From positions 1 through 15,414 of the forward strand of contig DBQI01000040.1 of the NCBI GenBank assembly GCA_002305165.1: a DNA stretch of 15,414 bases. Reading direction: 5' to 3'. The DNA comes from Armatimonadetes bacterium UBA1398. Lineage in GTDB: Bacteria; Armatimonadota; Zipacnadia; UBA1398. Shown here piece after piece: positions 7,811 through 15,381 of the stretch. How positions within the stretch are numbered: position 1 is the first letter of the stretch; the number at the start of each line of letters is the position of its first letter. Under the pieces are notes generated by a model. That model was not told the origin of the DNA and searched no databases. It saw only the letters and a list, made by a program, of their open reading frames with translations. Both the position numbers and the translations under genes were made by a program.

Positions 7811-7816
7811 AGTATA
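7811..7816 (-). promoter_or_regulatory. Candidate -10 element for the phosphoesterase gene
   Basis: On the minus strand this reads TATACT, 5 of 6 bases of the sigma-70 -10 consensus, 35 nt before the start at 7775, in an otherwise very GC-rich stretch. No good -35 hexamer is found at 16-18 nt spacing, so the call rests on the -10 alone. Confidence 0.35.
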
Positions 7817-7893
7817 CCAGCCGCGCGCTACGCCACCCGAGGAAGGGGCCCGACTCATTGGCGGAGCATACCCGTCCACAGTAAGCCATCGCG

Positions 7894-7911
7894 GCGGGCG
7901 CCATCGCCCGC
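7894..7911 (+). promoter_or_regulatory. Leader hairpin before the GH172 gene
   Basis: GCGGGCG (7894-7900) and CGCCCGC (7905-7911) form a perfect 7 bp stem with loop CCAT. It ends two nucleotides before the ribosome site GAAGAGGTG (7913-7921) of the gene starting at 7930. It could be an operator palindrome or an mRNA structure affecting translation; which is unknown. Confidence 0.4.
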
Positions 7912-7929
7912 GGAAGAGGTGCAGAGCCT

Positions 7930-9012
7930 ATGTCGATTCCCGCTTTCGGCCCTCTGGCATCCCTCGCCACGGCCAAGGACTTCCGCGCCAAGCGCATCAG
8001 CTCGTGGGACACCACGGGCGGGAACGCCGACGCGTGGCCGATCGAGCCCGGCGAGACCAAGACCCTCGCCGAGATCGATGGGCCGGGGTCTATCAGCCAC
8101 ATCTGGTTTACAATCGCGTCGCCAGACCCGCATTACCTCCGAAAGCTACTGCTGAGAGCCTACTGGGACGGTGAGAGCAACCCGTCCATCGACACGCCCG
8201 TGGGCGACTTTTTCGGGATGGGGCACGGCCGCGCGTTCAGCTACCAGTGCGCCCTGTTCAACACCAGCAACGACGAAGCCGGGCGGCTGGGTGGCGGCGT
8301 GGCGATGAATTGCTGGGCGCCGATGCCCTTCAGCGAGCACGCCCGCCTGGAGATCGTGAACGATCAAGAGGAGCCGGTCCACGCCTTCTACTTCTACATC
8401 GACACCCAGGCGCACAACCAGCCACTGCCTGAGGGCACGCTGCGCTTCCACGCCAAGTGGCGGCGCGAGGTGCCTGCGGATGGGTGGACGGGCAAGGGGA
8501 GCATCTGGCACACGGCAGAGTGGCATGAGCGCATGGCGGGGCCGGAGGGGAAGAACCTAAGCGACGCCGGCAACTACTGCTTCCTCGAGGCCGAGGGCCG
8601 GGGCCACTTCGTTGGCGTGAACTTCGCCATCAACCATCTCCGGCCCGACTGGTGGGGCGAGGGCGATGATATGTTCTTTGTCGACGGGGAGCCGTGGCCA
8701 CCCTCGCTGCATGGCACAGGCTCCGAGGACTACCTCTGCCACGCCTGGGGGATGCAGAACAACGCCCACATGTACAACGGCACGGCCTGGGCGGAGATCG
8801 ACTCAGGCAACCACCGGGGGAAGGTCTGCGTCTACCGCTACCACATCGTGGATCCCGTGCCATTCACCAAGAGCCTAAGGGCCTCCATCGAGCACGGCCA
8901 CGCGAACGACCGCAGCGATGACTGGTCCAGCACCGCGTACTGGTACCAGACGGAGCCGCACAAGGTCTGGGCGCCCATGCCCGAGGCGCGCTATCGCCTA
9001 GCAACGCATTAG
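7930..9012 (+). CDS. DUF2961 / glycoside hydrolase family 172 protein
   Basis: A 360-residue protein of the DUF2961 family, now GH172. Its studied members are fructofuranose- and arabinofuranose-active enzymes (difructose dianhydride and D-arabinan processing). The ATG at 7930 has GAAGAGGTG 8 nt upstream. Family signatures: RISSWDTTGGN (22-32), the lead-in IDGPGSISHIWFT (49-61), VGDFFGMGHG (91-100), NCWAPMPF (127-134), WWGEGDDMFFVDGE (241-254) and GTGSEDY (262-268). Glu244 and Glu266 lie in the segments that carry the catalytic glutamates of the family. No signal peptide is seen, so it probably acts inside the cell on imported sugars, or as part of an oligomer as in known members. It is a stand-alone gene, divergent from the phosphoesterase and followed by a strong hairpin. 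Substrate specificity cannot be read from the sequence. Confidence 0.9.
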   Translation: MSIPAFGPLASLATAKDFRAKRISSWDTTGGNADAWPIEPGETKTLAEIDGPGSISHIWFTIASPDPHYLRKLLLRAYWDGESNPSIDTPVGDFFGMGHGRAFSYQCALFNTSNDEAGRLGGGVAMNCWAPMPFSEHARLEIVNDQEEPVHAFYFYIDTQAHNQPLPEGTLRFHAKWRREVPADGWTGKGSIWHTAEWHERMAGPEGKNLSDAGNYCFLEAEGRGHFVGVNFAINHLRPDWWGEGDDMFFVDGEPWPPSLHGTGSEDYLCHAWGMQNNAHMYNGTAWAEIDSGNHRGKVCVYRYHIVDPVPFTKSLRASIEHGHANDRSDDWSSTAYWYQTEPHKVWAPMPEARYRLATH

Positions 9013-9028
9013 GCGCCCTCGTACAGCC

Positions 9029-9065
9029 GCTGGCCCCGCCCGCGGCAATGGCGGACGGGGCCAGC
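9029..9065. terminator. Strong hairpin between convergent genes, probable bidirectional terminator
   Basis: The arms 9029-9043 and 9051-9065 pair over 15 positions with one C/A mismatch (9039/9055), around a 7 nt loop. It sits in the 85 nt gap between the GH172 stop (9012) and the stop of the minus-strand secreted protein (9098), where a terminator would serve both. There is no T-run on either side, so it is not a classic rho-independent site. Confidence 0.55.
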
Positions 9066-9097
9066 TGATTCCGTGCGTCTAGCTGTGCGAATCGCTG

Positions 9098-9991
9098 CTA
9101 CATGCGCACCTGGACATCGAGATGGATGCCGTAGAAGAGGGCTGCGGGCACCGTGACCTCCGCGTTCCTGCCATCCCAGGTGGACTTCCACGCGAAGCCG
9201 CCAGGGTTGGGGTTGCCCGAGGGCGCATTCGCGTAGTCCTGGATCTTCAGGTTCTCCGCGACGGGCACCCAGTTGCCATCATCATCAAGCTCCTTGGCGA
9301 ACCGGACGTCTTCGTCCAGTGCGATCTTGATGGTGACCTCGCCATCGATGACCGCAGAGAAGGTGGCCTTGCCCACGAGGTCCGTCTGGCCGGCGTAGAT
9401 GTTGACCGTGGTCCCAGGAGCGTACTCGGTATACATAGCCCAGTTGCCCCGCGTCACGTAGCGCGCCCCGTACGCCCAAGCCGTCTCGTCTGCCCAGCAC
9501 TCCTCCTCCTCGGGCGGGTCGTTGTACCCGAATGACATGTGGCTGAGGCCGTACCGCTTCCCGTTCTTGGGGTTGGTGGGCGCGTACAGCTCCGTGTCGG
9601 AGTAGGCCCCACCCTCATAGTAGAAGATGTTCGCCGCCGGCCCGCCCTTGACGACCACGAAGAGCACCGGGTAGTCGGACTCCCAGTCGAAGGAGAGGTT
9701 GTCGCCACTGATCGTGAGGGTGATGGTGGCCCCGGACTCGGGCTTGAGAACGACCTCGCCTGAGGTCCACTTGGCCGGTCCATCCCCATCGGGATCTGCC
9801 TGATCCCACTTGTCCGCATACTTGATGGCGGCGGGATCAAGCACAAGCTTGGCTAAGGCGGCATTTGCCTCAAACCATGCATTGCCGGCTTTCCAAGGGT
9901 TGACAGTGATCGGCTCGACCGAAGCCGCCGAGGCGGCCGTAGCAAACAGCAGACCGGTAAGGATTGCGCAGAGAAGGATTCCTCGTCCCAT
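9098..9991 (-). CDS. Secreted beta-rich surface-type protein of unknown function
   Basis: A 297-residue protein with a clear signal peptide, likely cut after SASA (about residue 22), and no membrane anchor at the C-terminus. Its mature part is acidic and aromatic-rich. It contains the segment VLFVVVKGG (109-117), FYYEGG, SDTELYAP (131-138), KRYGLSHMSFGYN (145-157), ETAWAYGARYVTRGNWAMY (169-187) and VNIYAGQTDLVGKATFS (196-212). The chain K-GG, SDT-L-AP, GLSH-SF-Y, ETA-AYG and IYAGQ is one I recall from uncharacterised bacterial surface and collagen-like or LPXTG proteins; no function is known for it. A GGGGGT about 10 nt upstream of the ATG is the likely ribosome site and is partly inside a hairpin. 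It is probably a monocistronic secreted structural or binding protein, not an enzyme. Confidence 0.72.
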   Translation of the reverse strand: MGRGILLCAILTGLLFATAASAASVEPITVNPWKAGNAWFEANAALAKLVLDPAAIKYADKWDQADPDGDGPAKWTSGEVVLKPESGATITLTISGDNLSFDWESDYPVLFVVVKGGPAANIFYYEGGAYSDTELYAPTNPKNGKRYGLSHMSFGYNDPPEEEECWADETAWAYGARYVTRGNWAMYTEYAPGTTVNIYAGQTDLVGKATFSAVIDGEVTIKIALDEDVRFAKELDDDGNWVPVAENLKIQDYANAPSGNPNPGGFAWKSTWDGRNAEVTVPAALFYGIHLDVQVRM

Positions 9992-10002
9992 GCAATGGTA
10001 CC

Positions 10003-10033
10003 CCCAGTTCGTACTGGGCCCGCGAAGCGGGCC
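10003..10033 (-). promoter_or_regulatory. Two adjoining hairpins in the leader of the secreted-protein gene
   Basis: Hairpin A pairs 10003-10008 with 10013-10018 (CCCAGT/ACTGGG, 4 nt loop). Hairpin B pairs 10017-10023 with 10027-10033 (GGCCCGC/GCGGGCC, 3 nt loop). They share 10017-10018, so the full stems exclude one another. The arm of A next to the gene contains the first G residues of the GGGGGT ribosome site. The arrangement would suit translational control or transcript stabilisation; this is inference. Confidence 0.4.
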
Positions 10034-10445
10034 TTCAGCCTAGACACCTTGCAGAAGCTCGTCCACCAAGCTACAAAGCGGCTATCCCTCCCATGCGCGC
10101 CGCCGGCCGTTGGCATGAACCGACCACGCGGCGGCACCATAGGGAGCCTGGGGAAGGTGTGGTATTGGGGGTGAGAGCCGAGGAACTGCGACTGGGGGCG
10201 GGGCCTACACGCACAACACCGCCGCCGCCCACGCGTCGGTCATGTGCGCCGGACTGTGTCCCCTAGCCGAAGCCCAATGGTCGCGACTCACACCAGTAGA
10301 AGCCGCGCCTACTACACCTGTCTTCCAGACACCAGGCGAACGATAATGAATCGCACCGAGAGTCGTCAAGACCGATTTCGATATTACCCCAAAGTGATCT
10401 AGTGGAGTCTACGTGCTGCGGAACGGGCTCGCTGGCGGGGTACGG
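10034..10445. other. Non-coding stretch of about 410 nt
   Basis: The gap lies between the starts/leader of the secreted-protein gene and the stop of the HD-GYP gene, both on the minus strand. Open frames here have no ribosome site or plausible protein composition. About 10330-10400 is noticeably more AT-rich than the rest of the window. It contains a minus-strand TAATAT (near 10382) without a good -35, and a plus-strand GATAAT with no gene downstream. No tRNA or recognisable small RNA was found. It probably holds the promoter of the secreted-protein gene. Confidence 0.5.
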
Positions 10446-11960
10446 CTACTCGCCGATGGTCTCGTCAACCGGCTCGAGGTCGCCACGCTTGATGACGCGG
10501 ACGAGCAGCTTCACAAGCTCCGGGTCATAGAGGGTGCCGGCGCCCTCGAGGAAGTGAGCGATGATCTGCTTGCTGGATAGCGGCGGCCCCCCCCGCCGGC
10601 TCCGGCGGGTCAGCAGGTCGTACTCGTTGGCGATGCGGGCTAGACGCCCGTAGAGGGGGATCTCCTCGCCCTTCAGCCCCTCGGGGTACCCGGTGCCATC
10701 GTAGTTCTCGTGGTGGTAGAGGACGACGGGGACGATGGGCTGGAGGAACTTCACGGGCTCCAGGATGGAGCGCCCCATGATCGGATGGAGGGTCATCAGT
10801 TCGTCGCCCCCCTCGTCACCACCGAACATCGCGCTCCATGCGTCGCCTCCGGTGCTTCCGGTCGTGCTCAGGCCGATCTTCCCGATGTCGTGAAGCGTCG
10901 CCCCGAAGCGGAGCAGCTCCACCTCATCCTTGGAGCAGCCGACCTCCGAGGCCAGGGCATCCATAGCGAGCGTCACGTTCTCGGCGTGGCCGACCTCATC
11001 CTCATCGCGAGCCTCGAGGGCCCGGGCCAAGGCTCGCACCGTCTCGTAGTAGCTCTCCTGGAGCGACTCATAGAGCCCGGCGTTCTCGATGGCCACTCCC
11101 GCCTCCTCAGCGAAGGCATTCACGAGGCGGACCTCCTCGGCGCTTGCCCGACGCGGCTGGGACTTGTAGATCCGCATGACGCCGATGGTGCGGTCCTTGG
11201 ACATGAGGGGGACGACGACCATCGAGCGGATGCCCTCCTTGGTCAGTTCGTCGGCGTACTGGAAGAGCTCCGTTCGGGCGACATCGGCCACCTGGATCGT
11301 CTGTCCGGCCAGCACATCCTGGTCGATGGGGCTCTCGTCGACGATCACGCGCCCCTTGCTCAGGTACTCGTGGGACAGCCCCTCGCTGATCGCGTGGCCG
11401 AAGTAGCGCTTCCCGTCCTCGTCCGTGTCGAGGAGGCGGATGGCTACCGCTTTGATGCCCAGCATGCGCTTTACGCACGTGACGATGAGCTGGAGGACCT
11501 GCTGCAAGCGGATGGACGAGTTCACCGCCTGAGCGATCGTGAACAGTGACTCGAACTCTTGGGCGCGCCGCCGGGCCCGTTCCGTGAGCCTCGATACGAG
11601 CACCCCGATGATGAAGTAGAACAACGCCCGAACGCTGACGACAAGCAGAGGGGGCAGGACCGTCGAGGTCTCCACCGCGGGCCTGGGCATGTAGGCCCAT
11701 GTCAGGTAGGCGGCGAGAATCGCGGCGAAGATCGCGCCCAGATCCCCGAAGATGACGGCCGCCAGGATGATGGGGATGTAGTAGAAGTTCAGGGCAGCAT
11801 CGGTCTCGTTGCCAGTGTAACGCACCAGGAGCGTGGTGCCGATGAAGAGACCCAACACGGACAACAGGGCGAAGCCGTGACGCGCAATATGGAATCTGTC
11901 GTGGACCGGCTTCATCTTCGCAGCACGCGCTTCCCGTTCCGATGGCGCCCTCTGAGTCAT
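10446..11960 (-). CDS. Membrane-bound GAF plus HD-GYP domain protein, putative cyclic-di-GMP phosphodiesterase
   Basis: A 504-residue signalling protein. Residues about 28-125 form three or four membrane helices in a KdpD/MASE-like arrangement (ALNFYYIPIILAAVIFGDLGA, then LPPLLVVSVRALFYFIIGVLV). A GAF domain follows (about 135-295, with VVVPLMSKDRTIGVMRIY at 248-265). The HD-GYP domain spans about 303-500. Its metal-site residues are all present: His325 (GHAENV), HDIGK (357-361), His392 (LHP), His416 and His417 (YHHEN), and Asp448. The GYP motif is at 424-426 (GTGYP). Segments 364-390 and RIANEYDLLTRR (442-453) depart from the common HD-GYP sequence, where ADAxDALT is usual. It probably hydrolyses cyclic-di-GMP under control of a signal sensed by the membrane or GAF part. 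The ATG at 11960 has AGAAGG about 12 nt upstream; an internal ATG at 11915 is less likely. It is divergent from the MscS-like gene, 149 nt apart. Confidence 0.9.
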   Translation of the reverse strand: MTQRAPSEREARAAKMKPVHDRFHIARHGFALLSVLGLFIGTTLLVRYTGNETDAALNFYYIPIILAAVIFGDLGAIFAAILAAYLTWAYMPRPAVETSTVLPPLLVVSVRALFYFIIGVLVSRLTERARRRAQEFESLFTIAQAVNSSIRLQQVLQLIVTCVKRMLGIKAVAIRLLDTDEDGKRYFGHAISEGLSHEYLSKGRVIVDESPIDQDVLAGQTIQVADVARTELFQYADELTKEGIRSMVVVPLMSKDRTIGVMRIYKSQPRRASAEEVRLVNAFAEEAGVAIENAGLYESLQESYYETVRALARALEARDEDEVGHAENVTLAMDALASEVGCSKDEVELLRFGATLHDIGKIGLSTTGSTGGDAWSAMFGGDEGGDELMTLHPIMGRSILEPVKFLQPIVPVVLYHHENYDGTGYPEGLKGEEIPLYGRLARIANEYDLLTRRSRRGGPPLSSKQIIAHFLEGAGTLYDPELVKLLVRVIKRGDLEPVDETIGE

Positions 11961-12011
11961 TGCTCTGACGCCTTCTAGTTATTGCCTGCCATTCCTGGCC
12001 TATCCTCCATG

Positions 12012-12017
12012 GTTATA
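12012..12017 (-). promoter_or_regulatory. Weak candidate -10 element for the HD-GYP gene
   Basis: On the minus strand this reads TATAAC (5 of 6 to consensus), about 52 nt upstream of the start at 11960, in the divergent gap. No matching -35 was seen. Low confidence. Confidence 0.25.
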
Positions 12018-12109
12018 CCCGTCCCGCTGGCTCCCCATCCACCGGGCTAGGGCACGCGCGCCCTTGCGGCGAATAGCATAGCACCGCATCACGTAGAGGA
12101 GTGTTGCCC

Positions 12110-15100
12110 GTGCGCAGAGCGGCCCTGTTGATAGCGGCAGCCCTGGCCCTCGCGGTGCTTGCCGTGGCGCAGGAGCCACTTGGCCCGCCCTCCCAGCACC
12201 CAACCCACGCGCCGTCCGAGCCCCCCGCCGAGGCTCAGCAACGAGCAGACCAACCCGCCCCTGACTCTGACGAGTCGAGGACGCCCGCCGCCACCTCTCC
12301 CTCCCACGGCGAGACCGCAGACGGGAGTGACGACGATCGCCCCCACCAGCCCGCTTCGCCAGGCGAAGCACGAGCGACTGAGAGCGGCACGCCGGAGGCG
12401 GGGGCCACTGACGACGATGGGACAGGCCCGGACGAACGCGCGGCTGCCGGCGGCGACGAGGCGCCATTGGCCTCCGATGAGAAGGCCTCCGCGGAGGAAG
12501 CCGAGCGCGCAGGGGAGCCGTCCCGCATGACACGTGCCCCATCGCGCTCAGAGGAGGCGCGGGGCCTCGGAATCCAGGTCCGGACGGTCGACATCAAGCT
12601 GGATGTGGGTGAGACGGCTCCGGGCGAGGGCGCCATCACCGAGGACACCGAGGACCGCGTCGAGCAGGCGGAGGGCATCCGTGCCCAAGTCTCGGGGCTC
12701 CGGGACGCCTTCCAGACGGATGCGAACCTCGCCATTGCCGCAGTGCGTCAACTCGAGGGCGAGGTGATGGACGTGAACCAGGCCATCACGCGCGCAGCCC
12801 GAGTACCCACTCAGCTTCGACGAGGGCGCATGTCGGAGGCTCAAGCCAGGGATGAGATTGCGTCGGTCACGGACGTGACGCCTCGACTGAGGGAGATCCT
12901 CGAGGAACTGGACGCCAAGGAGCAGGATGCGGCGGATCTGCGCCTCTACTACGACAACACACTGCGCGAGCTCGAGGCGAAGCGCGACCACTTCGCCGCC
13001 TCCACGAAGACGTACCAGTCTCTCTCCGACTCCCTGCGCACGCTCGAAGCCATCCTGAGCGATGTGGATCGGCTCGCGGAGACCGTCCACCGCACGCGCG
13101 AGGAGGCCACGGACGCGATCGATCGGATCGGCCAGGTGGCCACGGACATCGACGCAGCCATCCGAGAGAGCCAGGCCCAGGCTCTGCGGGAGCGCGTGGA
13201 TGAGGCGATGCGCGTCGGCCGAGGCACGCCGGCGCGCGCCTGGTCCGCACTCGCTGCCGCGCCGCGAGCCGCCTCGGAGATGGGTTACGCCGTCTCCACG
13301 GGCATAGCCCGGAGGGGCGGCCTTGGCTACGGGCTCGCCACCGCGTCGCTGGTGATACTGGTCGCCGGCCTCTGGTTCCGAAGGCCACTCGCGAGCCGCG
13401 TGCTCTCGAGGATGGGCCCGAGCTCCGAGTGGCGCGAGCACCGGCTGCGTCCGACAGGTGCTGTGGTGGGGGGCTTGGCCGTCGTGATCGGCGCAAGCCT
13501 CTTCGGCGTTGCCTCGGGGTTGGTCGAGGGCGACGGCCTGTGGGTCATTGTGTCGGCGGTGTGTTTGGGCGGAGTGATCATACTCTGCGGGCTCGGCGAG
13601 GCCGCCCTTGTGGAGAAGCCGCACCGGGAGAAGGGCCAACTCGCCCTCGCTCGGTCGCGCCTGCTCCTCGTTGTCCTCGGTCTAGGCATTCCGGCCCTGC
13701 GCCATCTGTGGGTGGCTGGAGATCTGCCCCACGACGTCGCCGTCGTAGCCGTCGTAGCCTACGCCCTACTGGCCCTGGGGATGCTCACTCACGCCCTGCT
13801 AGGGGACACCACCCCATTGCACGTGTTCGCGCCAGACTCATGGGGCCGACGGCTCCAGCGCGCCGTCAAACCACTCGCGGCCATGGTCGCGGTGGCGGGG
13901 TTGGGATGGTCGCTGGCGCTTCTGCTGGGCTATGAGAACATGGCGGAGTTCGTTGGCCGCGCCGTGCCTATCTCTCTCGGCTGGTTGGTTGCAGCAGTAG
14001 TGGCGTACCGCCTGGTGGCGGCGCTGGTGCTCCGTGTGGCCGCATGGCTCTGCAGCTCGACTGACAGCAAGGCCCTGGTGAGACACAGTTGGGCCGTACT
14101 GGTCGCTGTCGCCGTCAGCATCGCGGCAGCCCTGGTGCAGCCCGTGTTCTACGCATGGAAGCTGTTCCTGCTGGCCGACAACCTGGTCAGCCTCCTGGTA
14201 GTGATCGCGGGAGCGCTGTGGCCCTCGCTGGTAGTGGCTCGGTTCATCTGGCCTCGGGCCCTACGCACCGTCTATCCCACAGAGACCACCGACGACACGG
14301 AACGACGCATCGTTGACCTGATGGAGGAGCCGGTAGGAGTGCTGTTCTTCGCGCTCTTCACCCACCTCACGCCGCGGATGTTCGCTCTGCCGGTCGACCT
14401 GACGGCTCAGGCCTCGGTGTGGGCCGCATGGATCGCGGGTCTCGGGGTGACATTCCTCCTGATGCGATCGGTCGACCTCACCGTCTACCTCATGTCGCGC
14501 CAAAGGACGGACGAGCCATCCACCCTGCACGACCAACTGCTGCCGATGCTTCGGAAGGTCGCGAACGGGCTGATCGTTGTGTTCGCGCTGATCGTAGCGG
14601 CCCAGAAGGCGGGGTTGAATGTCACCGCACTCCTCGGCGGCCTCGGCGTCGGTGGTCTGGCCGTAGCCCTAGCCGGCCAGGAGACCATCGCGAACGTCTT
14701 CGGCGCCGCGATGATCTTCGTCGACCGTCCCTTCAAGGTGGGGGACTGGATCCTGGTGGGCGACGTGGAGGGCACCGTCGAGGAGATCGGGCTTCGGTCC
14801 ACTCGGATCCGGACTTTCGGCAAGACCCTGGTGACCATGCCCAACGCCGAACTGGCGAACAAGGTCATCGACAACTTCAGCCAGATGCCCGTTCGGCGGG
14901 TGAAGATGACCATCGGTCTCTCCTACGAGACCTCGGCCGCCGATATGGATGCCGCCCTCCGGTCGTTCGAGCGGATTCTCGAGGCTCACCCCGACGTGTG
15001 GCAGGACTTCAAGCTCGTTGCCTTCACTGACCTCGGTGCGCACAGCCTCGATGTAATGGTGTACTACTTCACTCGTACCACGGTGTGGGCTGACTACCTG

Positions 15101-15379
15101 CGCATCCGAGGCGAGGTCAACATGATGATCATGGAGGCCATCGAGCGGCTCGGCCTGGAGATCGCCCTGCCGGCCTCGACGCTCTACGTGCGGCCAGATG
15201 AGCGCCCCTCGCCACGCTTCCGAGGTTTGAGGCCCAGGCGCTCAGAGCGCAGGGCCATCGGCGCCGACGTGGGGGACCAAGCGGCGGCCTACATCGGTTC
15301 CAGTGCGAGCGAGGGCGGCGTGACACCGTCCGAGGAGCCAGTGCTCGGCGAACTCAGCGAGGACGACGGAGGCAGGTAG
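12110..15379 (+). CDS. Very large MscS-family mechanosensitive channel with coiled-coil periplasmic N-terminus
   Basis: The GTG at 12110 is chosen: AGAGGAG at 12095-12101 lies 8 nt before it, whereas the GTG at 12101 would overlap that site. The resulting 1089-residue protein begins with a signal peptide (1 to about 20, MRRAALLIAA to LAVAQ). Residues about 21-150 are low-complexity, rich in Pro, Ala, Asp, Glu and Ser. About 180-370 is charged heptad-like helix (coiled coil), with no Cys. From about 404 to 830 there are roughly eleven membrane helices. The pore and beta domain are canonical MscS: pore helix LNVTALLGGLGVGGLAVALA (836-855), then GQETIANVFGAAMIFVDRPF (856-875), VGDWI (877-881), GTVEEIGLRSTRIRT (888-902) and PNAELANKVIDNFS (911-924). 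An acidic tail ends the chain (about 1040-1089). E. coli MscS has 286 residues and three helices; this resembles MscK/MscM-like giants in plan. It should release solutes on hypo-osmotic shock. It lies divergent from the HD-GYP gene. Confidence 0.92.
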   Translation: MRRAALLIAAALALAVLAVAQEPLGPPSQHPTHAPSEPPAEAQQRADQPAPDSDESRTPAATSPSHGETADGSDDDRPHQPASPGEARATESGTPEAGATDDDGTGPDERAAAGGDEAPLASDEKASAEEAERAGEPSRMTRAPSRSEEARGLGIQVRTVDIKLDVGETAPGEGAITEDTEDRVEQAEGIRAQVSGLRDAFQTDANLAIAAVRQLEGEVMDVNQAITRAARVPTQLRRGRMSEAQARDEIASVTDVTPRLREILEELDAKEQDAADLRLYYDNTLRELEAKRDHFAASTKTYQSLSDSLRTLEAILSDVDRLAETVHRTREEATDAIDRIGQVATDIDAAIRESQAQALRERVDEAMRVGRGTPARAWSALAAAPRAASEMGYAVSTGIARRGGLGYGLATASLVILVAGLWFRRPLASRVLSRMGPSSEWREHRLRPTGAVVGGLAVVIGASLFGVASGLVEGDGLWVIVSAVCLGGVIILCGLGEAALVEKPHREKGQLALARSRLLLVVLGLGIPALRHLWVAGDLPHDVAVVAVVAYALLALGMLTHALLGDTTPLHVFAPDSWGRRLQRAVKPLAAMVAVAGLGWSLALLLGYENMAEFVGRAVPISLGWLVAAVVAYRLVAALVLRVAAWLCSSTDSKALVRHSWAVLVAVAVSIAAALVQPVFYAWKLFLLADNLVSLLVVIAGALWPSLVVARFIWPRALRTVYPTETTDDTERRIVDLMEEPVGVLFFALFTHLTPRMFALPVDLTAQASVWAAWIAGLGVTFLLMRSVDLTVYLMSRQRTDEPSTLHDQLLPMLRKVANGLIVVFALIVAAQKAGLNVTALLGGLGVGGLAVALAGQETIANVFGAAMIFVDRPFKVGDWILVGDVEGTVEEIGLRSTRIRTFGKTLVTMPNAELANKVIDNFSQMPVRRVKMTIGLSYETSAADMDAALRSFERILEAHPDVWQDFKLVAFTDLGAHSLDVMVYYFTRTTVWADYLRIRGEVNMMIMEAIERLGLEIALPASTLYVRPDERPSPRFRGLRPRRSERRAIGADVGDQAAAYIGSSASEGGVTPSEEPVLGELSEDDGGR

Positions 15380-15381
15380 CC

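Noticed and set aside
7776..8102. N-terminal extension of the phosphoesterase
   Set aside because: It would overlap the GH172 gene and bury the clear signal peptide that begins at 7775.
10034..10445. A tRNA, small RNA or hidden gene in the 410 nt gap
   Set aside because: No cloverleaf, GGTTCGA-type T-loop, strong terminator or credible open frame was found.
11975..12010. An 11-codon minus-strand leader peptide (MEDRPGMAGNN) upstream of the HD-GYP gene
   Set aside because: It has no ribosome site, and the candidate -10 lies almost on its ATG; no regulatory codon pattern is seen.
12000..12542. A 180-codon minus-strand open frame facing the MscS-like gene
   Set aside because: It overlaps the start of a well-supported gene, is Arg-rich with repetitive low-complexity sequence, and has no ribosome site; it is a GC-rich shadow frame.
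13738..13759. Tandem GCCGTCGTA 9-mers in the MscS-like gene
   Set aside because: Only two in-frame copies encoding Ala/Val in a membrane helix; explained by composition.
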